Part shown: in pieces, positions 1 through 6,802 of the stretch
Numbering within the stretch: the stretch's first letter is position 1
Layout: the number at the start of each line of letters is the position of its first letter
Source: Caulobacteraceae bacterium
GTDB lineage: Bacteria; Pseudomonadota; Alphaproteobacteria; Caulobacterales; Caulobacteraceae
DNA length: 7,225 nucleotides
NCBI GenBank assembly: GCA_947479185.1
Contig: CANJYY010000122.1
Span: 1-7,225 of the forward strand
Direction of reading: 5' to 3'
The notes under the pieces: model-generated
The model's database searches: none
Told to the model about the DNA's origin: nothing
The model's input: the letters and a program-made list of their open reading frames with translations, nothing else
Position numbers and translations under genes: made by a program

Positions 1-752
1 CGCATCAGCGCCACCTCGCCGCCCCGGGTCAGCAGGTACGCCACCCCGAAACGCCTTGGCCGGTCGGCCTTCTTCGTCTTGCGCGGAAACGTCTCGGCGT
101 CGCCCCGCGCGAACGCCGCGCAGAACCCTGACAGCGGGCACCGCTCACACAGCGGCGCCTTGGGCCGGCAGACGGTCGCCCCCAGGTCCATCAGCGCCTG
201 GGCCCAGTCGCCGGGGCGGTGGGCGGTGACCAGCGCCCCGGCCAGCCGCTTGAGCTCGGGCTTGCTATCCGGCATCGGCGCCTCGACCGCGAACAGCCGG
301 GCCATGACGCGCTCGACATTGCCGTCGACGACATTGGCTTCACGGTCGAAGGCGATGGCGGCCACGGCGGCGGCCGTATAGGCGCCGACGCCCGGCAGGG
401 CCCGCAGCCCCTCCTCCGTATCCGGAAACACCCCGCCGTGGCCCTCCGCCACGGCCCGGGCGCAGGCCAGCAGGTTGCGGGCGCGGGCGTAGTAGCCGAG
501 CCCGGCCCAGGCGGCCATCACCTCCCCGTCGGCCTCGGCGGCCAGGTCGCCGACCGTCGGCCAGCGCCGGGTGAAGCTGAGGAAATAGGGCGTCGCATGC
601 GGCACGGTGGTCTGCTGCAGCATCACCTCCGACAGCCACACCCGGTAAGGATCGGCCCGCACCGCGCTGCCCGGCCCCGCCCGCCACGGCAGGTCGCGGG
701 CGCCGGCGTCGTACCAGGCCAGCAGGGCGGCGCGGAGGGCGGGGGTGTTCAT
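1..752 (-). CDS. mutY: A/G-specific adenine DNA glycosylase MutY (3' end cut by window edge)
   Basis: MutY removes adenine mispaired with 8-oxoguanine or guanine, the first step of base excision repair that prevents G:C to T:A transversions. The 250 visible residues read from an ATG at 752 down to the window edge. The N-terminal WYDAGARDLPWR and WLSEVMLQQTTV (catalytic Glu42) match the family. GLGYYARARN follows at 85-94, then the helix-hairpin-helix LPGVGAYTAAAV (119-130) and VVDGNV with catalytic Asp143. A [4Fe-4S] cluster motif C-x6-C-x2-C-x5-C uses Cys195, 202, 205 and 211. All key residues are intact. Asp143 in VDGNV separates it from endonuclease III. The C-terminal NUDIX-like 8-oxoG recognition domain has only begun when the window ends. 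No clear Shine-Dalgarno precedes the ATG, so leaderless or weak initiation is possible. It is divergent from the DUF721 gene. Confidence 0.96.
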   Translation of the reverse strand, partial: MNTPALRAALLAWYDAGARDLPWRAGPGSAVRADPYRVWLSEVMLQQTTVPHATPYFLSFTRRWPTVGDLAAEADGEVMAAWAGLGYYARARNLLACARAVAEGHGGVFPDTEEGLRALPGVGAYTAAAVAAIAFDREANVVDGNVERVMARLFAVEAPMPDSKPELKRLAGALVTAHRPGDWAQALMDLGATVCRPKAPLCERCPLSGFCAAFARGDAETFPRKTKKADRPRRFGVAYLLTRGGEVALM

Positions 753-803
753 GGGATAGACGGATATCGGATTGTGACCAGGTGAGCGACTGCATTGGAG
801 CGG

Positions 804-922
804 TGCGTCCTTCGAGACGCGATCCTGAGGGATCGCTCCTCAGGATGACGAAGAGGGTCGGACTGCAAGATTGTTCGTCATGGTGAGGAGCGAGGCATCA
901 GCCGAGCGTCTCGAACCACGCA
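804..922. repeat. Pair of inverted intergenic repeat copies between mutY and the DUF721 gene
   Basis: Two 52-nt copies face each other: 804-855 and the reverse complement of 871-922, separated by 15 nt. By hand alignment 39 of 52 positions agree, including the shared core TTCGAGACGC (811-820 and 906-915) and TCGCTCCTCA. The left copy holds a perfect stem ATCCTGAGG (822-830) with CCTCAGGAT (838-846), and an overlapping alternative stem GCGATCC (819-825) with GGATCGC (830-836). The style resembles dispersed intergenic palindromic repeats that I associate with Caulobacter and other alphaproteobacteria; this is from memory and not searched. A third fragment of similar character (GCGTCATCCGGGATCGCGG, 945-963) lies between this pair and the DUF721 start. 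The copies overlap no gene that I support. Confidence 0.75.
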
Positions 923-977
923 TGAACGCGCCGCTCTTCGCTTCGCGTCATCCGGGATCGCGGCTATGGTGTCCCCC

Positions 978-1529
978 ATGCCCCCCCGCCGCCCGCTCCC
1001 GACCGTGCAGGAAGCCGCCGAGATCCTCTCGCGTCGGCGGTCGCGGCCGATGCCGCGCGCGGCGCCGCCGGCCGGCCGGGCGCTGGGACCGGTGCTCAGG
1101 GCGCTGGAGGAGAAGTTCGGCCAGGGCCCCGGCCAGCTTCAATTGAAGTGGAAGGAAATCGTCGGCGAGACGCTCGCCCGTCACACCGAGCCGGTGAAGC
1201 TGGTCAAGGCGCGCGGCAACGCCCCCGGCGTGCTGGAGTTGCGCGTCGCCGGCCCGGCCGCCGCCATCGTCCAGCACCAGGCCCCCGAGATCCTGCAGCG
1301 GGTATCGCTGATCCTCGGCCAGGGCTCGATCAGCAAGCTGCGCATCATCCAGGGCGCCATCCGCGCCACGCCCGGCCGGACCCAGGCCCTGCGCCGCCGG
1401 CCGAAGGGCCCGCTCGACGCCGCCGCCGAACAGACCCTGGCCGAGGGCCTCGCCGACCAGCCCGAAGGTCCGTTGCGCGACGCCCTGATCCGGCTCGGCC
1501 GCGAGACCCTGCGCGGTCGCGGCGGTTGA
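978..1529 (+). CDS. dciA: DUF721 family protein, probable replicative helicase loader DciA
   Basis: A 183-aa protein of the DUF721 family, which includes DciA, the DnaB helicase loader or operator of most bacteria that lack DnaC. A basic, Arg/Pro-rich N-terminus (about 1-35) is followed by the family core at about 36-125. LKWKEIVGE with Trp58, then HTEPVKLVK, LELRVAGPAAA, VQHQAPEIL and LRIIQG form the KH-like fold. The tail is Arg/Ala-rich and probably flexible. I chose ATG 978 because MPPRRPLP looks like the family N-terminus; an in-frame ATG at 966 would add four residues (MVSP). No good Shine-Dalgarno is seen for either. TATGGT at 965-970 could be a -10 element, giving a leaderless message beginning close to 978. 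The gene is divergent from mutY and followed by a 102-bp gap. Family assignment is firm; helicase loading is inferred from the family. Confidence 0.85.
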   Translation: MPPRRPLPTVQEAAEILSRRRSRPMPRAAPPAGRALGPVLRALEEKFGQGPGQLQLKWKEIVGETLARHTEPVKLVKARGNAPGVLELRVAGPAAAIVQHQAPEILQRVSLILGQGSISKLRIIQGAIRATPGRTQALRRRPKGPLDAAAEQTLAEGLADQPEGPLRDALIRLGRETLRGRGG

Positions 1530-1555
1530 CAAACACAAGTCCGGCGGGCTGTTGC
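1526..1555 (+). promoter_or_regulatory. Candidate housekeeping promoter upstream of the lipoprotein-smc pair
   Basis: TTGACA at 1526-1531 is an exact -35 consensus and overlaps the TGA stop of the DUF721 gene (1527-1529). Fifteen nucleotides later GCTGTTGC (1548-1555) resembles the Caulobacter -10 form GCTAnAWC with substitutions. The leader would be about 70 nt. The -10 match is imperfect, so this is a candidate only. Confidence 0.35.
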
Positions 1556-1575
1556 GCCAAACAAACGCCGCCTTC

Positions 1576-1603
1576 TTGGAACCTGTGGAATCGGGCTCTA
1601 ATC
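1576..1603 (+). promoter_or_regulatory. Alternative promoter with a GANTC methylation site in its spacer
   Basis: TTGGAA (1576-1581) and TCTAAT (1597-1602) are separated by 15 nt and could form a promoter that starts about 22 nt before the lipoprotein ATG. GAATC at 1588-1592, a target of the cell-cycle methylase CcrM in this group, lies between the two elements. The spacing is short for a sigma-70 promoter, so confidence is low. Confidence 0.28.
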
Positions 1604-1631
1604 ACAGTTTGAACTTCGGGGGATATCCCAC

Positions 1632-2258
1632 ATGCGCAGCATCGCTCGCCGATCCGTCCTGGCCGCCGCCGCGGCCATCGCCACCCTCGCCCTGGCCGCC
1701 TGTGGCGGCGGCGGCGGCGCGGTCACCGCCGACGACATGAGCCTCGGCAAGGCCGACGCCCCGGTCACGGTGATCGAATACGCCTCGCTGGCCTGCAGCC
1801 ACTGCGGCAAATGGGAAAACGAGGTCTTCCCCGCGTTCAAGACCAAGTACATCGACACCGGCAAGGTGCGTTACGTGTTCCGCGAATTCTCGACCGCGCC
1901 GCCGGAACTGGCCGCCGCCGGCGCCCTGCTGGCGCGCTGCACGGGCAAGGACAAGTATTTCCCGACGATCCAGGCCGTGTTCCACGCCCAGGAAGAGATC
2001 TTCACCACCGGCGACATCCGCGGCCCGCTGCTGCGCATCGCCGAGACGGCCGGCATGAGCGAAGCCGACTTCGACAAGTGCGTCGGCGACGAAAAGGCCA
2101 TGGCCGCCTTCAACGCCCGCGTCGAGAAGTACAGCAAGGAAGCCAAGATCGAGGGCACCCCGACCTTCTTCTTCAACGGCGACAAGTACGACAAGGGCGA
2201 GATGTCGCTGGCCGAGATCGACGCCGCCTACGCCAAGGCCCTCGCGGCCAAGAAATAG
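1632..2258 (+). CDS. DsbA-like thioredoxin-fold lipoprotein
   Basis: A 208-aa exported thiol:disulfide oxidoreductase. The signal has RR at 6-7, a hydrophobic Ala/Leu stretch (9-23) and the lipobox LAAC. Cys24 would be lipidated, and Gly at +2 gives no inner-membrane retention signal. A Gly run (25-29) follows as a linker. The DsbA-like fold carries the CSHC active site (Cys55, Cys58) after VTVIEYASLA, and the cis-proline loop EGTPTFFFNG (Pro177). Cys103 and Cys150 are extra cysteines. In alphaproteobacterial DsbA1 proteins such as that of Wolbachia, a second non-catalytic disulfide occurs in a comparable place, so these may pair. The ATG at 1632 follows GGGGGA (1618-1623) at a good distance. 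smc starts 21 bp after the stop, so the two are probably cotranscribed. Whether it works as an oxidase or an isomerase, and on which substrates, cannot be told from the sequence. Confidence 0.9.
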   Translation: MRSIARRSVLAAAAAIATLALAACGGGGGAVTADDMSLGKADAPVTVIEYASLACSHCGKWENEVFPAFKTKYIDTGKVRYVFREFSTAPPELAAAGALLARCTGKDKYFPTIQAVFHAQEEIFTTGDIRGPLLRIAETAGMSEADFDKCVGDEKAMAAFNARVEKYSKEAKIEGTPTFFFNGDKYDKGEMSLAEIDAAYAKALAAKK

Positions 2259-2260
2259 CA

Positions 2261-2267
2261 GGGAAGG
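2261..2267 (+). promoter_or_regulatory. Ribosome binding site of smc (GTG start)
   Basis: GGGAAGG lies directly after the lipoprotein stop (2256-2258) and 12 nt before the GTG at 2280. It supports GTG as the true start, because the family N-terminus ([13 protein letters not shown]) begins exactly there. Confidence 0.55.
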
Positions 2268-2279
2268 TCCCACCGGCCC

Positions 2280-5200
2280 GTGCACTTCCAGCGGCTGCGC
2301 CTTTCCGGGTTCAAGTCCTTCGTCGATCCGACAGAGTTCCGGATCGAGCCCGGACTCACGGGCATCGTCGGGCCGAACGGATGCGGCAAGTCGAACCTGC
2401 TGGAAGCCCTGCGCTGGGTGATGGGGGCCAACTCCGCCAAGGCCATGCGGGCCGGCGGCATGGACGAGGTGATCTTCAACGGCGCGGGGTCCAGGCCGCC
2501 GCGCAACCACGCTGAAGTCACCCTGACCATCGACAACGGCGACCACACCGCCCCGGCGCAGTTCAACCAGCACGCCGTCATCGAGGTGGTCCGCCGCATC
2601 GACCGGGGCGAGGGCTCGACCTATCGGGTCAACGGCCGCGAGGTCCGCGCCCGCGACGTGCAGCTGCTGTTCGCCGACGCCTCGACCGGGGCCAACTCCC
2701 CGGCCCTGGTCCGCCAGGGCCAGATCAGCGAGCTGATCGCCGCCAAGCCGCAGAACCGCCGCCGCATCCTCGAAGAGGCCGGCGGCGTTTCCGGCCTGCA
2801 CACCCGCCGCCACGAGGCCGAGCTGCGCCTGCGCGCGGCCGAGACCAACCTGAACCGGCTGGACGACGTGATCCGCGAGCTGGACGCCTCGCTGGCCCGG
2901 CTGCGCCGCGAAGCCCGCCAGGCTGAACGCTACAAGAAGCTGTCGGCCGAGATCCGCGCCGTCCAGGGGGCGGTGATGTTCGCCCGCTGGAGCGAGGCCC
3001 GCGACACCCTGCTGCGCGTCGAGGAAGAGTCGACCAACTCCGGCCGCCTCGTCGAGGAGACCGCCCGCGCGGCCGCCGCCGCCACCGTCGAGGCGCAGAA
3101 GGCCGAAGAGGCCATCCGCCCGCTGCGCGAGGAGGAAACGGTCGCCGCCGCCATCCTCAACCGGCTGGCCATCGAGAAGGACCGGCTGGAGCGCGAGCAC
3201 GAGACCGCCGCCGCCGAGGTCGAACGGCTGACCAACGAGCTGGCCCGCATCGACGTCGACACGGCCCGCGAGACCCAGATCATCGAGGACGCCGCCACCG
3301 CGCTGGAACGGCTGGCGACCGAACTCATGGTCGTCGAATCGGAAGTGCAGTCGGCGCCCTCGCGCCTGCCGGAGCTGCAGGCGATCCTGAAGGTCGCCGA
3401 GGAGGCCCGCGCCGCCGCTGACCGCGAGGTCGAGAACCTGGCCGCCGGGGTCGCCGCCGACGAGGCCCGCCGGGGCGCCGCCCGCGCCCGGGTCGCCGAC
3501 GCCGAAAGCCGTCTGAACCGCACGGTCCGCGCCCTTGAGCAGGCGAAGACCGACCGCGCCGCCATCGGCCCGACCATCGATCCGCGCGCCGCCGAGGCCG
3601 CCGCCGCCTTCGAGGCCGCCACGGCCGCCCTCGCCGCCGCCCGCGCCAAACTCGAGTCCGCAGAGACCGAACGTTCCGACGCCGCCCGCGCCGAAGGCGC
3701 GGCCCGCGACGCCGCCCGCCAGCTGGAAGACAGGCTCGGCCGGCTGAAGACAGAGGCCAGGGGCCTGGCCCAGCTGTCGGCCCCGCGCGGCAAGAGCGGT
3801 TTCGCCCCGGCGCTGGACACCGTCACCCCCGACCGCGGCTACGAGGCCGCCCTGGCCGCCGCGCTCGGCGACGACCTGGAAGCGGCGCTCGACGCCAAGG
3901 CCCCGTCCTACTGGGCCGGTCGCGACGCCGAGGGCCCGAAATGGCCGGACGGCGCGACGCCGCTGGCCCCGTTGATCAAGGCCCCGCCCGAACTGGCCGC
4001 CCGTCTGGCCTACACGGCCCTGGTCGCGCGGGCGGACGGAGAGCGTCTGAGCAAGGCGCTGCCCGCCGGCGCCCGGCTGGTGTCCCGCGAGGGCGACCTG
4101 TGGCGCTGGGACGGCTTCACCGCCCGCGCCGAGGCCCCGCGCCCGGCGGCGATCCGCCTGGAACAGCGCACGCGGCTGGCGGAGGTCGAGTCCGAGATCG
4201 AGACTCTGACTCCCGCCGCCGACACGGCGACGGCGACGCTCAAGTCCGCCCAGACCCGCTTCCGCGCCGCCGAAGAGGCCCTGCGCGACACCCGCCGCGC
4301 GCCGCAGGACGCCGAGCGCGCCCTGGCCACGGCCCGCGACACGGTCGAGCGCCTGACCAACGAGGCGACCCGCCGCGACGCCCGCGCCCAGTCGCTGGAC
4401 GAGACCATCGCCCGTTTCGACGCCGAGCGGGTCGAGGCCGAGACGGCGCTCGCCGCCGCCCGCGCCGACGCCTCCGAGGACGGCTCGTCCGCCAACCTGT
4501 CGCCGATGCTCGACGCCGCCCGCGCCGCCGCCCAGGTCGCCCGCGAGGCCGCGTCCCAGGCCCGCGCCGCCGTGGACATCGAGACCCGCGAACGCGACGG
4601 CCGCGCCCGCCGGCTGGAGACCCTGCAGCGCGACCGCGACGACTGGGCCCGCCGCCAGACGGCCGCCCGCAAGCGCGTCGACGGCCTGATCGAGGCGCGC
4701 CAGAACACCGACGCCGGCCTGGTCGCAGCCCGCGAGGCGCCGCGCACTCTGGAGACCCGCACCGAGAAGCTGCTCGACGAGTACGCCATGGCCGAGGCCC
4801 GTCGCGCCAAGTCGAGCGACGCGCTGGAACAGGGCGAGGCGACCCGCGCCGCCGCGGACCGCGCGGCCCGCGCCGCCGACGCCGCCGCCGCCGAGGCCCG
4901 CGAGCAGCGCGCCGGCCTGTCCGCCCGCCTCGACGCCGCCCGCGAGCGGTTCGGCGAGATCGCCGGCAACATCCGCGAATCCGCAAAAATGGAACCGGAA
5001 GAGCTGGGCCAGCGCATCGCCGATGAGGCCATCGCCATCCCCGGCGACGCCGGCGGGGTCGAGGCCCACCTCTACGCGCTCGAGCGCGACCGCGACGCCA
5101 TCGGCCTGGTCAACCTGCGCGCCGAGGAAGAGGCGACCGAACAGGGCGCCCGCGTGCTGGTCCTCAAGACCGAACGCGCCGACCTGACCGGCGCCGTGGC

Positions 5201-5720
5201 CAGGCTGCGCGAGGGCATCGAGGAACTTAACGCCGAGGGCCGCGCCCGCCTGCTGGCCGCGTTCGAGATCATCAACGGCCACTTCCAGGCCCTGTTCCAG
5301 GCCCTGTTCGGCGGCGGCGAGGCCGAGCTGCGGCTGATCGAATCCGACGACCCGCTGGAGGCCGGCCTGGAGATCTTCGCCTGCCCGCCCGGCAAGCGGC
5401 TGTCGACCATGAGCCTGATGAGCGGCGGCGAGCAGGCGCTGACGGCCTCGGCCCTCATTTTCGGCGTGTTCCTCGCCAACCCCTCGCCGATCTGCGTGCT
5501 CGACGAAGTCGACGCCCCGCTCGACGACGCCAACGTCGACCGCTTCTGTTCGATGCTCGACGAAATGCGCGCCCGCACCGCGACCCGCTTCATCTGCATC
5601 ACCCACAACCCGGTGACCATGAGCCGCATGGAGCGCCTGTTCGGCGTGACCATGGCCGAACGCGGCGTGAGCCAGCTGGTGAGCGTCGACCTGCAGACGG
5701 CGGAAGCGCTGGTGGCGTAG
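2280..5720 (+). CDS. smc: Chromosome segregation and condensation ATPase Smc
   Basis: The 1146-aa SMC ATPase would dimerise through its hinge and, with ScpA and ScpB, compact and align newly replicated chromosome arms. The N-terminal head starts [12 protein letters not shown], has Walker [10 protein letters not shown] (31-39) and a Q-loop region RQGQIS (145-150). Two Ala/Arg/Glu-rich coiled-coil arms (about 165-500 and 625-985) flank a compact hinge (about 505-620) recognised by [18 protein letters not shown]. The C-terminal head has the signature LMSGGEQ (1046-1052), Walker B ICVLDE with Asp1075 and Glu1076, the D-loop [11 protein letters not shown] and the H-loop ITHNP (His1109). All ATPase motifs are intact and the length fits the family. 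The start is GTG. The hinge lacks the glycine-rich end usual in Bacillus and Thermotoga Smc. The gene follows the DsbA-like lipoprotein by 21 bp and converges on the HMG-CoA lyase family gene. Confidence 0.98.
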   Translation: MHFQRLRLSGFKSFVDPTEFRIEPGLTGIVGPNGCGKSNLLEALRWVMGANSAKAMRAGGMDEVIFNGAGSRPPRNHAEVTLTIDNGDHTAPAQFNQHAVIEVVRRIDRGEGSTYRVNGREVRARDVQLLFADASTGANSPALVRQGQISELIAAKPQNRRRILEEAGGVSGLHTRRHEAELRLRAAETNLNRLDDVIRELDASLARLRREARQAERYKKLSAEIRAVQGAVMFARWSEARDTLLRVEEESTNSGRLVEETARAAAAATVEAQKAEEAIRPLREEETVAAAILNRLAIEKDRLEREHETAAAEVERLTNELARIDVDTARETQIIEDAATALERLATELMVVESEVQSAPSRLPELQAILKVAEEARAAADREVENLAAGVAADEARRGAARARVADAESRLNRTVRALEQAKTDRAAIGPTIDPRAAEAAAAFEAATAALAAARAKLESAETERSDAARAEGAARDAARQLEDRLGRLKTEARGLAQLSAPRGKSGFAPALDTVTPDRGYEAALAAALGDDLEAALDAKAPSYWAGRDAEGPKWPDGATPLAPLIKAPPELAARLAYTALVARADGERLSKALPAGARLVSREGDLWRWDGFTARAEAPRPAAIRLEQRTRLAEVESEIETLTPAADTATATLKSAQTRFRAAEEALRDTRRAPQDAERALATARDTVERLTNEATRRDARAQSLDETIARFDAERVEAETALAAARADASEDGSSANLSPMLDAARAAAQVAREAASQARAAVDIETRERDGRARRLETLQRDRDDWARRQTAARKRVDGLIEARQNTDAGLVAAREAPRTLETRTEKLLDEYAMAEARRAKSSDALEQGEATRAAADRAARAADAAAAEAREQRAGLSARLDAARERFGEIAGNIRESAKMEPEELGQRIADEAIAIPGDAGGVEAHLYALERDRDAIGLVNLRAEEEATEQGARVLVLKTERADLTGAVARLREGIEELNAEGRARLLAAFEIINGHFQALFQALFGGGEAELRLIESDDPLEAGLEIFACPPGKRLSTMSLMSGGEQALTASALIFGVFLANPSPICVLDEVDAPLDDANVDRFCSMLDEMRARTATRFICITHNPVTMSRMERLFGVTMAERGVSQLVSVDLQTAEALVA

Positions 5721-5726
5721 AGACCC

Positions 5727-5884
5727 TTCCTCTCCGCGAAGCGGGGAGGGGGACCATGCGAAGCATGGTGGAGGGGCGGCTCAGGACACGCCGGAAAGTC
5801 CGGAATTCAGGAAGGGCCGCTGGCGTTCGCGCCGCCCCTCCACCGCCCTCCGGGCGGTCCCCCTCCCCACTGCGTGGGGAGGAA
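5727..5884. repeat. Symmetric inverted-repeat element with four hairpins in the convergent gap
   Basis: Two 54-nt arms (5727-5780 and 5831-5884, inverted) flank a 50-nt spacer, and 43 of 54 positions match by hand count. Each arm holds two hairpins with 3-nt loops: 5730-5748 (8 bp, one G-T), 5753-5769 (7 bp, perfect), 5842-5858 (7 bp, perfect) and 5863-5881 (8 bp, perfect). The element begins 7 nt after the smc stop and ends 13 nt before the stop of the opposing gene, so it fills the gap. It looks like a BIME- or MITE-like dispersed repeat of alphaproteobacteria. No transposase and no clear target duplication are seen. A bidirectional 3'-end structure for both converging transcripts is plausible, but no T-run follows any hairpin, so a classical intrinsic terminator is not supported. 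Confidence 0.85.
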
Positions 5885-5896
5885 AGAAAGCGCGCC

Positions 5897-6802
5897 CTAC
5901 CCGACCTTCGGGAACACCCCGGCCCGCGCCACCGACGACGCCGGCGGCTTGCCGATCAGGCCGCCGACCCACTGGGCGGTGTCGATGAGGGCGGCGATGT
6001 CGAGCCCCGTGTCGAACCCGGCGCGATCGAGCATGTAGGCCAGGTCTTCGGTGCCGATGTTGCCGGTCGCCGCAGGGGCGAACGGGCAACCGCCGAGGCC
6101 GCCGACCGAGGCGTCGAGGATCGTCACCCCGGCCTCGACGCTGGCGTAGGCGTTGGCGATGCCGGTGTTGCGGGTGTCGTGGAAGTGCATGCGCAGCGGG
6201 ATGTCGCCGATCACCGCCTGCACCGCCTCGACCCGCTTGCGCACGACCCAGGGGTCGGCCACGCCGATCGTGTCGGCCAGCGCGATCTCGTCCAGCTTCG
6301 CGGCGACCATTTCGCGGGCGATGGCGACGATCTGGTCCTCGCCGACCTCGCCGTCGAACGGACAGCCGAAGGCCACGGAGACCGTGCCGGTGATCGGCGG
6401 ACCGCCCTCGGCGTGCTTGCGGGCGGCGATGGCGGCCATGGTCGCGATCTGTTCGGCGACCGAGGCGCCCTGGTTGCGGATGCCGAAGCCGTCGCTGGCG
6501 CAGACCACCACATTGGCCTCGTCGCACTGGCCGGCGACGCAACGGTCCCAGCCGCGCATGTTCAGCACCAGGCCGATGCGCGAGCGGGCGTCGCTATGTG
6601 GCAGGGCGGCCATGATCTCCTCGGCCCCGGCCATCTGCGGCACGCGGGCGGGATTGACGAAGCTGACCACCTCCTGGCGGCGCACGCCGGCGGCCTCGAG
6701 ACGGCCGATCAGCGCGAGCTTCTGGCCGACGTCGAGGACGGTCTTTTCGTTCTGCAGGCCGTCGCGGGCGCCGACCTCGACGATGTCGATGAAGCGGCTC
6801 AT
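5897..6802 (-). CDS. Hydroxymethylglutaryl-CoA lyase family enzyme
   Basis: A 301-aa TIM-barrel lyase of the HMG-CoA lyase group. HMG-CoA lyase splits HMG-CoA into acetyl-CoA and acetoacetate at the end of leucine breakdown. Near the N-terminus EVGARDGLQNE gives Arg13 and metal ligand Asp14. EVVSFVNPARVPQM supplies Glu44. HFHDT holds the metal-binding His206 and His208. GLGGCPFAP holds the catalytic Cys239, and Asn248 follows in ATGN. All catalytic positions I know for the human enzyme are present. Around them, HFHDTRNTGIAN and GGCPFAPAATGN differ from the CHDTYGQ and GGCPYAQGASGN of typical leucine-pathway enzymes. The substrate could therefore be a related 3-hydroxyacyl-CoA such as citramalyl-CoA. 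The ATG (6802-6800) overlaps the upstream stop in ATGA, which suggests translational coupling. No leucine-degradation genes are adjacent. Confidence 0.9.
   Translation of the reverse strand: MSRFIDIVEVGARDGLQNEKTVLDVGQKLALIGRLEAAGVRRQEVVSFVNPARVPQMAGAEEIMAALPHSDARSRIGLVLNMRGWDRCVAGQCDEANVVVCASDGFGIRNQGASVAEQIATMAAIAARKHAEGGPPITGTVSVAFGCPFDGEVGEDQIVAIAREMVAAKLDEIALADTIGVADPWVVRKRVEAVQAVIGDIPLRMHFHDTRNTGIANAYASVEAGVTILDASVGGLGGCPFAPAATGNIGTEDLAYMLDRAGFDTGLDIAALIDTAQWVGGLIGKPPASSVARAGVFPKVG

Noticed and set aside
219..785. Plus-strand open frame of 188 codons antisense to mutY
   Set aside because: It is codon-aligned antisense to mutY, whose catalytic and cluster residues are intact on the minus strand.
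871..1146. Small plus-strand open frame of 91 codons starting in the repeat pair
   Set aside because: It starts inside repeat DNA and runs out of frame into the DUF721 gene; the Arg/Pro-rich product is typical of shifted GC-rich reading.
1632..1703. Tat signal peptide on the lipoprotein
   Set aside because: ARRSVLA has the twin arginines, but the rest of the S/T-R-R-x-F-L-K motif is poor. The LAAC lipobox supports a lipoprotein signal; the Tat route is neither shown nor excluded.
2353..5344. Several GANTC sites within smc (for example 2353, 3027, 3336, 5340)
   Set aside because: They are scattered in coding sequence without clustering or spacing that would suggest regulation.
1602..5606. 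A 1334-codon open frame on the minus strand, antisense to the lipoprotein and smc
   Set aside because: It is aligned codon-for-codon with both sense genes, which share one frame. It stays open only because the rare sense codons TTA, CTA and TCA are absent. Its Gly/Ala/Gln-rich translation shows no domain, while the sense strand encodes complete Smc and DsbA-like motifs.
5730..5769. Intrinsic terminator for smc
   Set aside because: The hairpins are strong, but no T-run follows them on either strand, so they are reported as part of the repeat element.
5781..5830. Spacer of the right-hand element as a remnant of a gene end
   Set aside because: On the minus strand it can be read as a short tail ending in TGA, but there is no attached domain and it sits symmetrically between the repeat arms, so it is treated as spacer.
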